A DNA stretch of 64,000 bases from an uncultured Oscillospiraceae bacterium. Its GTDB lineage: Bacteria > Bacillota > Clostridia > Oscillospirales > Oscillospiraceae. The notes beneath the pieces were generated by a model, which did not search any database, was not told the DNA's origin, and worked only from the letters and a program-made list of their open reading frames with translations. Shown here piece after piece: positions 26,742-36,727 of the stretch. The stretch's first letter is position 1, and each line of letters starts with the position of its first letter. Both the position numbers and the translations under genes were made by a program. The stretch covers positions 17,576 to 81,575 of the forward strand of contig CANQHN010000010.1 in NCBI GenBank assembly GCA_947623745.1, given 5' to 3'.

Positions 26742-26875
26742 CAAGCAGGCGCGGGCGGCTGTGCCGTCCGCGCTTATTTTATGCCATCTGCGCCGTTTCG
26801 TTGCATTTTTGACCGTCCGGCGCTATAATTTTACTATATCCGCCCTTGAGCGGAACAGAGAAAGGTGGAGTTACA

Positions 26876-27553
26876 GTGGAATACAAAATCGTTGGCGAGC
26901 CGATGCCCGTGGTCATCTGTGACCTGGCCGGCGGGGAGTCCATGATCACCGAGAAGGGCTCCATGGTGTGGATGAGCCCCAATATGGATATGCAGACCTC
27001 CGCTGGCGGCATCGGCAAGGCCTTCGGCCGGATGTTCTCCGGCGAGGCCATGTTCCAGAATATCTATACCGCCCAGGGCGGCCCCGGCATGGTCGCCTTC
27101 GGCGCCAGCTTCCCCGGCTCCATCCGGGCCATCCAGGTCTCCCCCGACCGGCCCCTGGTGCTCCAGAAGTCCGCCTTCCTGGCCGCCGAGCAGGGGGTGG
27201 AGCTGTCCATCTTCTTCCAAAAGAAGGTGGCCGCCGGGTTCTTCGGCGGCGAGGGCTTCATCATGCAGAAGCTCACCGGCAGCGGCACCGCCTTTGTGGA
27301 GATCGACGGCTCCGCGGTGGAGTACGACCTGAAGGCCGGCGAGACCCTCATCGTGGACACCGGCAACCTGGCCATGATGGACGCCTCCTGCTCCATCGAC
27401 ATCCAGACGGTGAAGGGCGTGAAGAACAAGCTCTTCGGCGGCGAGGGGTTCTTCAACACCGTGGTCACCGGGCCCGGCCATGTGGTCCTCCAGACCATGC
27501 CGCTGAGCAGCTTTGCCGGCTCCATCGCCTCTGTGCTGCCCAGCTCGAAGTGA
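26876..27553 (+). CDS. AIM24/TIGR00266-family protein
   Basis: GTG start; VEYKIVGEPMPVVICDLAGGESMITEKGSMVWMSPNMDMQTSAGG...GEAMFQNIYTAQG. Confidence 0.82.
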   Translation: MEYKIVGEPMPVVICDLAGGESMITEKGSMVWMSPNMDMQTSAGGIGKAFGRMFSGEAMFQNIYTAQGGPGMVAFGASFPGSIRAIQVSPDRPLVLQKSAFLAAEQGVELSIFFQKKVAAGFFGGEGFIMQKLTGSGTAFVEIDGSAVEYDLKAGETLIVDTGNLAMMDASCSIDIQTVKGVKNKLFGGEGFFNTVVTGPGHVVLQTMPLSSFAGSIASVLPSSK

Positions 27554-27554
27554 G

Positions 27555-27605
27555 CAAAAAAAGCGTGAAAAAGCTCCGGGAGCATCCGCTCCCGGAGCTT
27601 TTTGC
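27555..27605. terminator. Intrinsic terminator
   Basis: aaaaagctccgggagcatccgctcccggagcttttt. Confidence 0.9.
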
Positions 27606-27619
27606 TGTCTAATGTCTAA

Positions 27620-28393
27620 TCAGATTTCCGCCTCCACAGGGTTGACGAGGGCGCCGATGCCCTCGATGCGCATCTCCATCACGTCGCCGGGCTTGACCGG
27701 GCCCACGCCGGAGGGGGTGCCGGTGAAGATCACGTCCCCCGGCTCCAGGGTCATGGCCTGGGACAGGTAGCTGACCAGGAACGGGGCGTCGAAGATCAGG
27801 TTTTTGGTGTTGGAGTGCTGCTTGCGCTCCCCATTGACATAGCTGGAGATGTTCAGCCCCGCCGCCGGGTCGATCTCCGTCTCGATCCACGGGCCCAGGG
27901 GGGAGAAGGTGTCGAAGCCCTTGCACACCCCCCACTGGCAGGTGGGGGACTGCAAATCCCGGGCTGTGACGTCGTTGCCGATGGTGTAGCCCAGGATGTA
28001 GCCGGGGGCCATCTCCCGGGAGACGTGCCGGGCCCGGCGGCCGATGACGATCACCAGCTCCGCCTCGTACTCCACCTGGTGGGTGAGAGCCTTGGGGCAT
28101 AGCACCGGCCGGCCGGGGTCGGTCAGGCTGCTGTTGGGCTTCAGGAAGATGTTGGGCTCGGTGGGGATGGGGCGGTTGAACTCCTCGGCGTGGTCCCGGT
28201 AGTTGAAGCCCATGGCCAGGATCTTGGTGGGCAGGCAGGGCGTGAGCAGCTCCAGCTCCTCCAGGTGCCTGCGCTGGCCCGTGGGGGCCCACTTGCCGAA
28301 GGGCGTGCCGGTGAGGATCTGGACGGTGGTATCGCTCTCCATCTTGCCGTAGATGGGGGCGTGTCTGCCGCGGAAACGAACAAAGCGGGCCAT
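27620..28393 (-). CDS. Fumarylacetoacetate hydrolase family protein
   Basis: KILAMGFNYRDHAEEFN...HQVEYEAELVIVIGRRARHVS...GYTIGNDVTARDLQ...FTGTPSGVGPVKPGDVMEMRIEGIG. Confidence 0.9.
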   Translation of the reverse strand: MARFVRFRGRHAPIYGKMESDTTVQILTGTPFGKWAPTGQRRHLEELELLTPCLPTKILAMGFNYRDHAEEFNRPIPTEPNIFLKPNSSLTDPGRPVLCPKALTHQVEYEAELVIVIGRRARHVSREMAPGYILGYTIGNDVTARDLQSPTCQWGVCKGFDTFSPLGPWIETEIDPAAGLNISSYVNGERKQHSNTKNLIFDAPFLVSYLSQAMTLEPGDVIFTGTPSGVGPVKPGDVMEMRIEGIGALVNPVEAEI

Positions 28394-28587
28394 AGCGATT
28401 CCTCCTTAGTGCTGTTTGTTCTAGTGTACCGCGATATGGGAGAAAAGGCAAGGACAATTTGCGGCGGGCTGTTTGGGAAAAAATCCGGACAGCCCTCCTG
28501 TTCCGACCTGGTTCTTCCAATATATGGAATATAATGGCATTCCAATCGCCCGGGACAAGCCCCGGGAGCACATAGGAGGAGAGGGTC

Positions 28588-30915
28588 ATGGCGGCCAGAG
28601 AGGATATTCAGGCAAAGCTGGGGAAACTGCGCGGGGCGGCGGTCCGGACCGGCCGGGCGGGCGCGCCGGCGGCGGGGCTGCTGGCCGAGGTGGGCATCCA
28701 CGCCCTGCTGGGCGCAGTGCTCTCCGGGGCGGTGATCTTCGGCTCCTGCGCCCCCTTCGGCGTGGCGATGGTGGCCGCGTCCGGCACCGGGCTGTGCGGG
28801 GCGGGAGCGCTGGTGGGGGCCGGATTCGGCTACTTGATGCTGCTCCGCTTTTCCGACGCGCTGCGCTACCTGTCCGCCTGCATCCTCACCTTCGCCGTGG
28901 CCTTCGCCTTTTACGACGTGAAGCTGCTACGCCGGCCCTGGAGCATGGCGGTGATCGCCGGGCTGATGGACGGCTGTACCGGCTTTGTCTACCTGGCCCA
29001 GGGGGGCTGGCGGCCCGCGGAGGTGCTGTTTTTCCTCCTGGAGCTGGCCGCCGCCGTGGGGGCGACCTACTGCTTCCGGCAGGTGCTGCTGCCTCTGCGC
29101 CAGGCCAGGGAGGACCGGGAGATGACCGACCGGCGGCGGTTCTCCCTGCTGGTGATGACCTGCTGTGTGCTGATCTCCCTGTCCGGGCTGGAGCTGGGCG
29201 GGGCCGTCTCCCTGGGGCGGGCCCTAGCCGCGGCGGCTGCTCTGGCCGGCGCGTGGAAGGGGGGACCGTCGGTGGGGGCCGTGCTGGGGCTGTACCTGGG
29301 CCTGTCCATGGATATGGCCGGGACCGGCACGCCGGTGTACGCCATGGCCTGGGGCGCAGCGGCCCTGGCTGCCGGGGCCTGCCGGAAGAAGGGGCGCCCG
29401 GCCGCTGCAGTGGCCTTCGTGTGCGCCAACGCCGCCGCCACCGCATGGACCTGGACCCAGGGGGCGCAGATGTCCATCCTGTATGAGGTGTTCCTGGGCT
29501 CCGTGGCCTTTGCGGCTGTGCCGGAGCGGCTGTGGCGGAGCGTCACCCCGCTGGTGGCGCCGGAGCGGGAAACCGGGGCCAGCGGCTACGGCCAGCGGTA
29601 CGTCCGGGAGAAGCTGGAGGCCACCGCGCTGGCCTTCCGGGCCCTGTACGAGTCCCTGCGGGGGGCCTTCCGCGCCCCACCCAACGACAACAACGTGGCG
29701 GTGGTCTTTGACCGGGCGGCCTGCCGGGTGTGCCGGAAGTGCTCCCTGCGGGACAGCTGCTGGGAGCGAGGGTACGTGAACACCTACAACGCCCTCAACG
29801 ACGCCACCGCGGCCATGCTGGAGCGGGGCCGGGGGGAGCCGGGGGACTTCCCCCGGCACTTCGCCGACCACTGCATCCACTTCGGTCCCTTCCTGGAGGC
29901 GGTCAACCAGGAGTTGTCCGCCCTGTTCACCCGGAGGCAGTACAGCGGCCGCCTGCGGGAGAGCCGCATGGCGGTGGCCAGGCAGTACGCCCAGCTGGGG
30001 GCGCTGCTGGACCGGGCGGCGGCGGAGCTGGGCCGGGAGCTGGTGCCCGACCTGCCCGGGGAGCGCCGCCTGCGCCAATACCTGGCCGCCCGGGGGCTGG
30101 AGCTGGAGGTGGCGGTGTTCCGGGACGAGTACGGCCGCCTGCGCTGCCAGCTGCGGGGCGACGGCTGGCGGGAGCTGGCACGGGAGGAGGAGCTGTCCGG
30201 CCTGGAGCGCACCCTGGGGGTCCCCCTGCGGGCGGAGGCCCGGGAGGAGGAGCTGCTGCTCATCCAGCTGGAGCCGCTGATGGCGGTGGCCGGGGTGGCC
30301 GCCCGGAAGAAGGACGGCGAGACGGTCAGCGGCGACGCGGGCACCTACTTCAAGCGGGAGGACGGCACCCTGTATGTCCTGCTGTGCGACGGGATGGGCA
30401 GCGGCCCGCTGGCCAACCGGGAGAGCAGCCTGGCCGTGCGCCTGCTGGAGCAGTTCCTCCAGGCCGGGGTGGAGACGGAGCACGCCCTGAACACCCTGAA
30501 CTCCGCCCTGGCCCTGCGGGGAGAGGAGCAGGGGGGGTTCACCACGGTGGATCTGTTGCAGGTGGACCTGTTCACCGGGGAGGGCAGCATCTACAAGCTG
30601 GGGGCCGCCCCCACCTACATCAAGCACGGGGACAGCGTGCGCAGGATCACGGGCAGCGCCCTGCCCGCCGGCCTCCAGGACCAGGACAGGGACCGCCCCG
30701 ACTGCACCCGCATCCGCCTGGAGCCGGAGGACTGCGTGCTCATGGTCAGCGACGGGGTGTCCGGCACGGGGGAGGACGACTGGGTGCGCCGCCGCCTGGC
30801 CGACTTCCGGGGGGACAGCCCCAAGGAGCTGGCCCGCAGCCTCATCACTGACAGCCCCGAGGGGGCCACCGACGACCGCACCGCCCTGGTGGTGCGCATC
30901 GCGAAGAGGGGATGA
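28588..30915 (+). CDS. spoIIE: Stage II sporulation protein E (PP2C phosphatase, multi-TM N-terminus)
   Basis: 10 or so TM segments then GDAGTYFKREDGTLYVLLCDGMGSGPLANRESSLAVRLLEQFL...VLMVSDGVSG. Confidence 0.9.
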   Translation: MAAREDIQAKLGKLRGAAVRTGRAGAPAAGLLAEVGIHALLGAVLSGAVIFGSCAPFGVAMVAASGTGLCGAGALVGAGFGYLMLLRFSDALRYLSACILTFAVAFAFYDVKLLRRPWSMAVIAGLMDGCTGFVYLAQGGWRPAEVLFFLLELAAAVGATYCFRQVLLPLRQAREDREMTDRRRFSLLVMTCCVLISLSGLELGGAVSLGRALAAAAALAGAWKGGPSVGAVLGLYLGLSMDMAGTGTPVYAMAWGAAALAAGACRKKGRPAAAVAFVCANAAATAWTWTQGAQMSILYEVFLGSVAFAAVPERLWRSVTPLVAPERETGASGYGQRYVREKLEATALAFRALYESLRGAFRAPPNDNNVAVVFDRAACRVCRKCSLRDSCWERGYVNTYNALNDATAAMLERGRGEPGDFPRHFADHCIHFGPFLEAVNQELSALFTRRQYSGRLRESRMAVARQYAQLGALLDRAAAELGRELVPDLPGERRLRQYLAARGLELEVAVFRDEYGRLRCQLRGDGWRELAREEELSGLERTLGVPLRAEAREEELLLIQLEPLMAVAGVAARKKDGETVSGDAGTYFKREDGTLYVLLCDGMGSGPLANRESSLAVRLLEQFLQAGVETEHALNTLNSALALRGEEQGGFTTVDLLQVDLFTGEGSIYKLGAAPTYIKHGDSVRRITGSALPAGLQDQDRDRPDCTRIRLEPEDCVLMVSDGVSGTGEDDWVRRRLADFRGDSPKELARSLITDSPEGATDDRTALVVRIAKRG

Positions 30916-30960
30916 ACGGAGAAGAAACGAGGGCCGCCGGCACAGCCGGCGGCCCAATTT

Positions 30961-31815
30961 TTATGCTTTGTGCCTTCGGCCCCACAGGACCTGCCACGCC
31001 GCCGCGCCCAGCAGCAGGATATTGCCGCACAGGTACAGCCACACCAGCAGGATGATCAGCGAGGCCAGGGAGCCGTAGAGCAGGGAGTAGCGGGAGGACA
31101 GGCCAATGAACCAGCCGAACAGGGCCGAGCAGCCCACCAGGGCCGCGGCGGCGAAGGCTGCGGCAAAGATCATGCCCCAGCCCCGCTGCTTTTTGGGCAG
31201 GCCCTCCCAGTAGAGGGCCAGCACGATCAGCAGCATGGCGCAGAACAGCAGCAGGTATTTCAGCCACAGCCACAGCTGGGACAGGGCGGACAGGGGGAGG
31301 GCGGCCAGCAGCGCCTGAGGCAGGTGGACCTCCAGCAGGTGGAAGAACCACTCCCCGGTGAAGATGACGATGATGGAGAGGTAGATGCCGGCCAGAAACA
31401 CCAGGGACAGGGCTATGCTCATCAGGAACCGCCCTATGTCCACTCTGGGTCTGCGGCCGCTGATCTCCTCCAGGGCGTGGAACAGGGTGCGCAGGCCCGC
31501 CGAGGCGGAGAACACGATGGCGGCTAGGGCGGCGGGGAGGACCGCCGGGGCGTAGGTGCGGGAGGCGTAGCTGAGAAAGTCCCGCATCACCCCCAGTCCC
31601 TCCCGGGGGAGCAGGCGGTCCAGACCCAGCAGGAACTGCTCCAGATTCAGGTGGAACAGGCCGATGAAGCAGTTGACGCACAGGAGCAGGGGAAAGAGGG
31701 TCAGGATCAAAAAGTAGGCCAGCGCCGCCGCGGACTGCGGCCCGCCGCACCGGCCGTAGACGTCCCACAGCTCCAGGGCGAATCGCACCGGCGGGAGTTC
31801 CAGCAGCTTTTTCAT
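30961..31815 (-). CDS. YihY/BrkB-family membrane protein
   Basis: AAALAYFLILTLFPLLLCVNCFIG...YGSLASLIILLVWLYLCGNILLLGAAAWQVL. Confidence 0.88.
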   Translation of the reverse strand: MKKLLELPPVRFALELWDVYGRCGGPQSAAALAYFLILTLFPLLLCVNCFIGLFHLNLEQFLLGLDRLLPREGLGVMRDFLSYASRTYAPAVLPAALAAIVFSASAGLRTLFHALEEISGRRPRVDIGRFLMSIALSLVFLAGIYLSIIVIFTGEWFFHLLEVHLPQALLAALPLSALSQLWLWLKYLLLFCAMLLIVLALYWEGLPKKQRGWGMIFAAAFAAAALVGCSALFGWFIGLSSRYSLLYGSLASLIILLVWLYLCGNILLLGAAAWQVLWGRRHKA

Positions 31816-31867
31816 GTCGTCACCTGCCCCCTGTAAGGATACAACGGGATGAACCGGAAATTTGCTG

Positions 31868-31910
31868 AAAAGAAAAAGACCGTCTGCCCTCAGACGGCCT
31901 TTTTACTTTG
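31868..31910 (-). terminator. Intrinsic terminator of rpsT
   Basis: ggccgtctgagggcagacggtctttttctttt on minus strand. Confidence 0.85.
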
Positions 31911-31912
31911 AC

Positions 31913-32176
31913 TTACGCCAGCTTGTTCAGCCTGATGGTCATGCCGCTCTTCTTGTTGGCGGCATTGTTTTTATGCAGCAGCCCCTTGGCAACGGCCTGA
32001 TCCACCGCCTTGACGGCTACCTTGTAAGCGACATCGGCCTCGCTGCGGTTGCCATCCGCCACCGCGGCGTCAAACTTTTTGATGTCGGTCTTCAGCGCGG
32101 ACTTCAGGGCCTTGTTCTGCATGGCCTTGGTCTTGCTGACCAGAACACGCTTCTTGGCAGACTTGATATTCGGCAA
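31913..32176 (-). CDS. rpsT: 30S ribosomal protein S20, TTG start
   Basis: LPNIKSAKKRVLVSKTKAMQNKALKSALKTDIKKFDAAV...GLLHKNNAANKKSGMTIRLNKL; SD aggaggtg 6 nt before TTG. Confidence 0.93.
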   Translation of the reverse strand: MPNIKSAKKRVLVSKTKAMQNKALKSALKTDIKKFDAAVADGNRSEADVAYKVAVKAVDQAVAKGLLHKNNAANKKSGMTIRLNKLA

Positions 32177-32373
32177 ACCAAACACCTCCTCCGATCTTGA
32201 TCTGAATTTACGCATGGTTGACCTGCGCAGGTATGTATTATAGCAACGGCTCGGAAAAAAATCAACTGTTTTTTTTGATTTTTTCAGAAAAAACGGATAG
32301 TTTTTTTGAGTGGGCAAAAAATAGTGGAAAAACGTGCCGGTGCCACAATATCTGGTGCCGGGGAGGAGGAGCT

Positions 32374-33264
32374 ATGCGCATCAGACGCACCGACCTGGCC
32401 CTGGAGGCCAGGGAACTATGGCAGGAGTCGGCGGGGGAGGCCACGGAGCTGCCCGGCGTGGAGGCCGGGGACAGTCTGCGGGAGGGGTTCCCTGTCACCA
32501 CCGTGCGCATCCTGGACCGGCGGGGGGAGCAGGCCCTGGGCAAAGCCCCGGGCAGCTACGTGACCCTGACCCTGGACGGCCTGCGGCGCCGGGAGGAGGG
32601 GGCCTTCGGCCGGGCGGTGCGGGCGGTGGCGGCGAAGCTGGGGGAGCTGCTGCCCGAGCTGACCCCGGACGCGCCGGCCCTGGTGGTGGGGCTGGGAAAC
32701 CGGTTCATCACCCCCGACGCCATTGGGCCCAAGGTCCACGACCACATTCTGGTCACCCGCCACCTGGTCGCCCAGGCCCCGGAGCACTTCGGCTCCTTCC
32801 GCCCGGTGGCCGCCCTGGCCGCCGGGGTGCTGGGCACGACGGGGGTGGAGAGCGGCGAGCTGGTGCGCAGCGTGTGCGGGACGCTCCGCCCGGCGGTGGT
32901 CATCGCGGTGGACGCCCTGGCCTCCCGCAGCGTGGAGCGGCTGTGCCGCACGGTGCAGCTGGCCGACACGGGCATCTCCCCGGGCTCCGGGGTGGGCAGC
33001 CACCGCCACGCCCTGGACCGGGACAGCCTGGGGGTGCCGGTGATCGCCGTAGGGGTGCCCACGGTGGTGGACGCGGCCACGCTGGCCGCCGACCTGACGG
33101 GGGCGGAGGAGCCCCCGGCCCTGGACCGGGGCCGGGAGATGCTGGTGACCCCCAAGGACATCGACAGCCAGGTGGACGATTTGAGCAAGGTGGTCGGCTA
33201 CGGCATCAACCTGGCCCTCCAGCCGGGGCTGGGGCTGGAGGACCTGGAGCTGCTGCTGAGCTGA
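32374..33264 (+). CDS. gpr: Germination protease GPR
   Basis: MRIRRTDLALEARELWQESAGEATELPGVEAG...VVGLGNRFITPDAIGPKVHDHILVTRHL; divergent to rpsT. Confidence 0.93.
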   Translation: MRIRRTDLALEARELWQESAGEATELPGVEAGDSLREGFPVTTVRILDRRGEQALGKAPGSYVTLTLDGLRRREEGAFGRAVRAVAAKLGELLPELTPDAPALVVGLGNRFITPDAIGPKVHDHILVTRHLVAQAPEHFGSFRPVAALAAGVLGTTGVESGELVRSVCGTLRPAVVIAVDALASRSVERLCRTVQLADTGISPGSGVGSHRHALDRDSLGVPVIAVGVPTVVDAATLAADLTGAEEPPALDRGREMLVTPKDIDSQVDDLSKVVGYGINLALQPGLGLEDLELLLS

Positions 33265-33377
33265 GATTTGCGGCACATTTAATCGATTCTTTATTTTCTT
33301 TCCGGGGGAAATGTGTTATACTGGACAGGCGCGGGGCAGTTTCCCCGCCAAAGACCAGAAAAAAGGTGGGAGACCCC

Positions 33378-34577
33378 TTGAAAAAGACATACGACGCCCT
33401 GGTAGTGGGCGCTGGATACGCCGGCGCGGTGTGCGCCCGTCAGCTGGCCGAGGGCGGCCGGAAGGTGCTGGTGCTGGAGCGCCGGGACCACGTGGGCGGA
33501 AACGCCTACGACCGGCTGGACGGCACCGGCGTGCTCATCCACCAGTACGGCCCCCACATCTTCCACACCAACAGCTACGACGTGTTCCTGTACCTGACCC
33601 GGTTCACCCGCTGGCGGGACTACCAGCACCGGGTCCTGGCCGATCTGCCCCGGGACGATTCTAAGGGGGATACCGGGCACCAGACGGCCGGCGGCCGCTT
33701 CCTGTTCCCGGTGCCCTTCAACCTCACCTCCCTGGAGAGCGCCTACGGGCCGGAGGAGGGCAAGCGGCTGGGGGAGAAGCTCATCGCCGCCTACGGCGAG
33801 GAGAAGAAGGTCACCATCCTGGAGCTGCGGCAGAGCGAGGACCCGGAGATCCGGCAGGTGGCCGACTACGTGTATGAGCACGTGTTTGTCCACTACACCA
33901 TGAAGCAGTGGGGCCAGACCCCGGAGGAGATCGACCCGGCCACCACCGCCCGGGTGCCCGTGTTCCTGTCCCGGGACGACCGGTACTTCCAGGACGAGTT
34001 CCAGGGGATGCCCCTGAAGGGCTACACCCCCATGTTCCAGGCCATGCTGGACCACCCCAACATCACTGTGGAGCTGGGGACCGAGGCCCTGGACCGGCTG
34101 GACGTGTCCGGGGAGGTCCTCAAGGTGGACGGGGAGCCCTTCGCCGGCCCAGTGGTGTTCACCGGCCAGGCGGACGAGCTGTTCGGCCGGAAGTTCGGCC
34201 CTCTCCCTTACCGGGCCCTGGACTTCGCCTTCGAGACCCTGGAGCAGGACTGGTTCCAGCCCGTGGGCACGGTGAACTACACCGTGGACCGGCCCTACAC
34301 CCGCATCACCGAGTTCAAGCACATGACCGGCCAGGACCTCCCCGGCGTGACCACCATCGTGAAGGAGTACTCCAAGGCCTACACCGGCGCCCCCGGCGAG
34401 ACGCCCTACTACGCCGTCATCAACCCGGAAAACAACGCCCTGTACGCCAAGTACAGGGCTGAGGTGGAGAAGTTCCCCAACCTGTACCTGCTGGGCCGCC
34501 TGGCGGAGTACAAGTACTACAACATGGACAAGATCGTGGAAAAGGCCCTTGCCCTGTCCGCCGAACTGCTGAAATAA
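33378..34577 (+). CDS. glf: UDP-galactopyranose mutase, TTG start
   Basis: YDALVVGAGYAGAVCARQLAEGGRKVLVLERRDHVGGNAYD...YTRITEFKHMTGQD. Confidence 0.93.
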   Translation: MKKTYDALVVGAGYAGAVCARQLAEGGRKVLVLERRDHVGGNAYDRLDGTGVLIHQYGPHIFHTNSYDVFLYLTRFTRWRDYQHRVLADLPRDDSKGDTGHQTAGGRFLFPVPFNLTSLESAYGPEEGKRLGEKLIAAYGEEKKVTILELRQSEDPEIRQVADYVYEHVFVHYTMKQWGQTPEEIDPATTARVPVFLSRDDRYFQDEFQGMPLKGYTPMFQAMLDHPNITVELGTEALDRLDVSGEVLKVDGEPFAGPVVFTGQADELFGRKFGPLPYRALDFAFETLEQDWFQPVGTVNYTVDRPYTRITEFKHMTGQDLPGVTTIVKEYSKAYTGAPGETPYYAVINPENNALYAKYRAEVEKFPNLYLLGRLAEYKYYNMDKIVEKALALSAELLK

Positions 34578-34605
34578 CATACTTCTTGATTAGGAGAGGA
34601 CATAT

Positions 34606-35634
34606 ATGGACAAGCTCATCACCTTCGCCGTGCCGTGCTACAACTCGGCGGCGTACATGGACAAGTGCATCGGCACCCTGCTCCAAGGCGGGGACGACAT
34701 CGAGATCATCCTCATCGACGACGGCTCCACTAAGGACGACACCCCCGCCATCTGCGACCGCTACGCGGCCCAGTACCCCGATATCGTCCGGGCCATCCAC
34801 CAGCCCAACGGTGGCCACGGCGAGGGGGTCAACCAGGGGATCCGGCACGCCAGCGGGATCTATTATAAGGTGGTGGACTCCGACGACTGGCTGGATGTGC
34901 CCGCCATGCACAAGGTGCTGGACAAGCTGCGCCAGTTCACCCGGGACAAAAAGCCGGTGGACCTGCTGGTGGCCAACTACGTGTATGAGCACGTGGAGGA
35001 CCACACCAGCCGGGTGATGCACTACCGCAACGTGTTCCCCCAGGGCCGGATGTTCAGCTGGGACCAGATCGGCCGGTTCCGCCCCTCCCAGTACCTGCTG
35101 ATGCACTCGGTGATCTACCGCACCCAGCTGCTGCGGGACTGCGGACTGGAGCTGCCCAAGCACACCTTCTACGTGGACAACATCTTCGTCTACCAGCCCC
35201 TGCCCTCGGTGCGCAACATCTACTATATGGATGTGGACCTGTACCGCTACTTCATCGGCCGCGCCGACCAGTCGGTGAATGAGAAGGTGATGGTGAGCCG
35301 AGTGGACCAGCAGCTGCGGGTGACCTACCAGATGATCGACTCCCACGACCTGAAGTTGATCTCCCAGCAGTCCAAAAAGCTGGGGCGGTATATGTTCAAC
35401 TACCTGTCCATGATGATGGCCATCTCCTCCATCTTCCTCACCATCGACGGGAAGCCGGAGAGCATGGGCAAGCGCACCCAGCTGTGGGAGTACCTGCGCA
35501 CGGTGGACTCCAGCATATACCACAAGATGAAGTATCGGGCGGTGTCCACCTTTACCATCTTCCCCGGCTACCAGGGCCGCAAGCTGTCGGTGCACCTGTA
35601 CCGGCTGGCCCGGAAGATCTACAAATTCAATTGA
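34606..35634 (+). CDS. Family 2 glycosyltransferase
   Basis: ITFAVPCYNSAAYMDKCIGTLLQGGDDIEIILIDDGSTKD...VVDSDDW. Confidence 0.88.
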   Translation: MDKLITFAVPCYNSAAYMDKCIGTLLQGGDDIEIILIDDGSTKDDTPAICDRYAAQYPDIVRAIHQPNGGHGEGVNQGIRHASGIYYKVVDSDDWLDVPAMHKVLDKLRQFTRDKKPVDLLVANYVYEHVEDHTSRVMHYRNVFPQGRMFSWDQIGRFRPSQYLLMHSVIYRTQLLRDCGLELPKHTFYVDNIFVYQPLPSVRNIYYMDVDLYRYFIGRADQSVNEKVMVSRVDQQLRVTYQMIDSHDLKLISQQSKKLGRYMFNYLSMMMAISSIFLTIDGKPESMGKRTQLWEYLRTVDSSIYHKMKYRAVSTFTIFPGYQGRKLSVHLYRLARKIYKFN

Positions 35635-35693
35635 ACCAGCGGCCCGCCCGTGCAGACTCATGGGCGGGCCCGTTTTTGAGAGGAGAGAGGAAC

Positions 35694-36506
35694 ATGATCC
35701 GTCTTATCGCCTTCGACCTGGACGGCACTCTGCTGGACCCCGCCGGGGAGATCACCCCAGAGACGGTGCGGGCCATCGCCCGGGCCCGGGAAAATGGGGT
35801 GCGGGTGGTGATCGCCACCGGCCGCAGCGACCGGGAGGCGGCGGATTTCGCCCGCCGGGCGGGGTGCGACGGGCTGGCCGTCTGCGTGGGCGGCGCGGTC
35901 CTGACGGACACGGCCACCCTGGAGCAGCTGCGCCGTTGGGACATGCCTTGGGAGAGCGGGAGAAGGGCCCTGGAGCTGTGCCTGGGCAGGGGGATCGAGC
36001 TGATGCTCTTCGCCGGGGACCGGATCGTGCTGGACCCCTTCTCCAGCCAGTCCCTGCGCAGGACCTTCCCCTTCCCGGTATTCCATGAGGCGGCGGTGGT
36101 GGCGGAGGACCCCATCGCCTACCTGGAGCAGAACGGCCTGCCCCTGACCAAGATCCACGCGGACCAGAAGCCGGGAGGCTACCCCCGGGAGGAGCTGGCC
36201 GCCCTGCCCGGGGTGGAGCTCACCGCCTCCAACGGCAGGGACTGCGAGGTCATCCCCGCCGGGGTGAGCAAGGGCCGCGCCCTGGCCCTGCTGGCCGCGT
36301 TATACGGCGTGCCCCTGGCCGAGTGCGCCGCGGTGGGGGACAACGAGAACGACCTATCCATGCTGGAGGCCGTGGGGACGCCCATCGCCATGGGCAACGC
36401 CACACAGGCGGTGAAGCGGGCGGCCAAATATGTCTGCGCCTCCAACGGCCAGGAGGGCGCGGCCTCCGCCATCCGGTACATCCTGGAGCAAAATGGGACG
36501 ATTTAG
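35694..36506 (+). CDS. HAD-superfamily (Cof-type) phosphatase
   Basis: MIRLIAFDLDGTLLDPAGEITPETVRAIARARENGVRVVIATGRS...VGDNENDLSMLEAVGTPIAMGNA. Confidence 0.92.
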   Translation: MIRLIAFDLDGTLLDPAGEITPETVRAIARARENGVRVVIATGRSDREAADFARRAGCDGLAVCVGGAVLTDTATLEQLRRWDMPWESGRRALELCLGRGIELMLFAGDRIVLDPFSSQSLRRTFPFPVFHEAAVVAEDPIAYLEQNGLPLTKIHADQKPGGYPREELAALPGVELTASNGRDCEVIPAGVSKGRALALLAALYGVPLAECAAVGDNENDLSMLEAVGTPIAMGNATQAVKRAAKYVCASNGQEGAASAIRYILEQNGTI

Positions 36507-36540
36507 AAAAACGGGGCAAAATGCCCCGTTTTTCTTGCGA
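36505..36540 (+). terminator. Intrinsic terminator
   Basis: aaaaacggggcaaaatgccccgtttttcttg. Confidence 0.85.
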
Positions 36541-36694
36541 TTTCCCCTTGACTTTCCCCCTGGGGGAGGGTTTATCATGACCTGCGCTGGGCAAACTGTA
36601 TCGAAATTCGCCCCGCCGCCTGGACCGCGGGAAGGGCCGCCGGGCGGATTTGGAAAAGAAATGTAAACAAATTTTGAAATCCATGCTTTCCCGC

Positions 36695-36723
36695 TTGACA
36701 GTACAGTTAGCCCCGGCTATACT
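36695..36723 (+). promoter_or_regulatory. Near-consensus sigma-A promoter of the TetR-efflux-SLH operon
   Basis: TTGACA-N17-TATACT. Confidence 0.85.
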
Positions 36724-36727
36724 CGAC

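Noticed and set aside
32262-32543. Minus-strand ORF overlapping the gpr 5' end
   Set aside because: Overlaps the AT-rich rpsT-gpr divergent promoter region and opposes gpr; no SD or homology.
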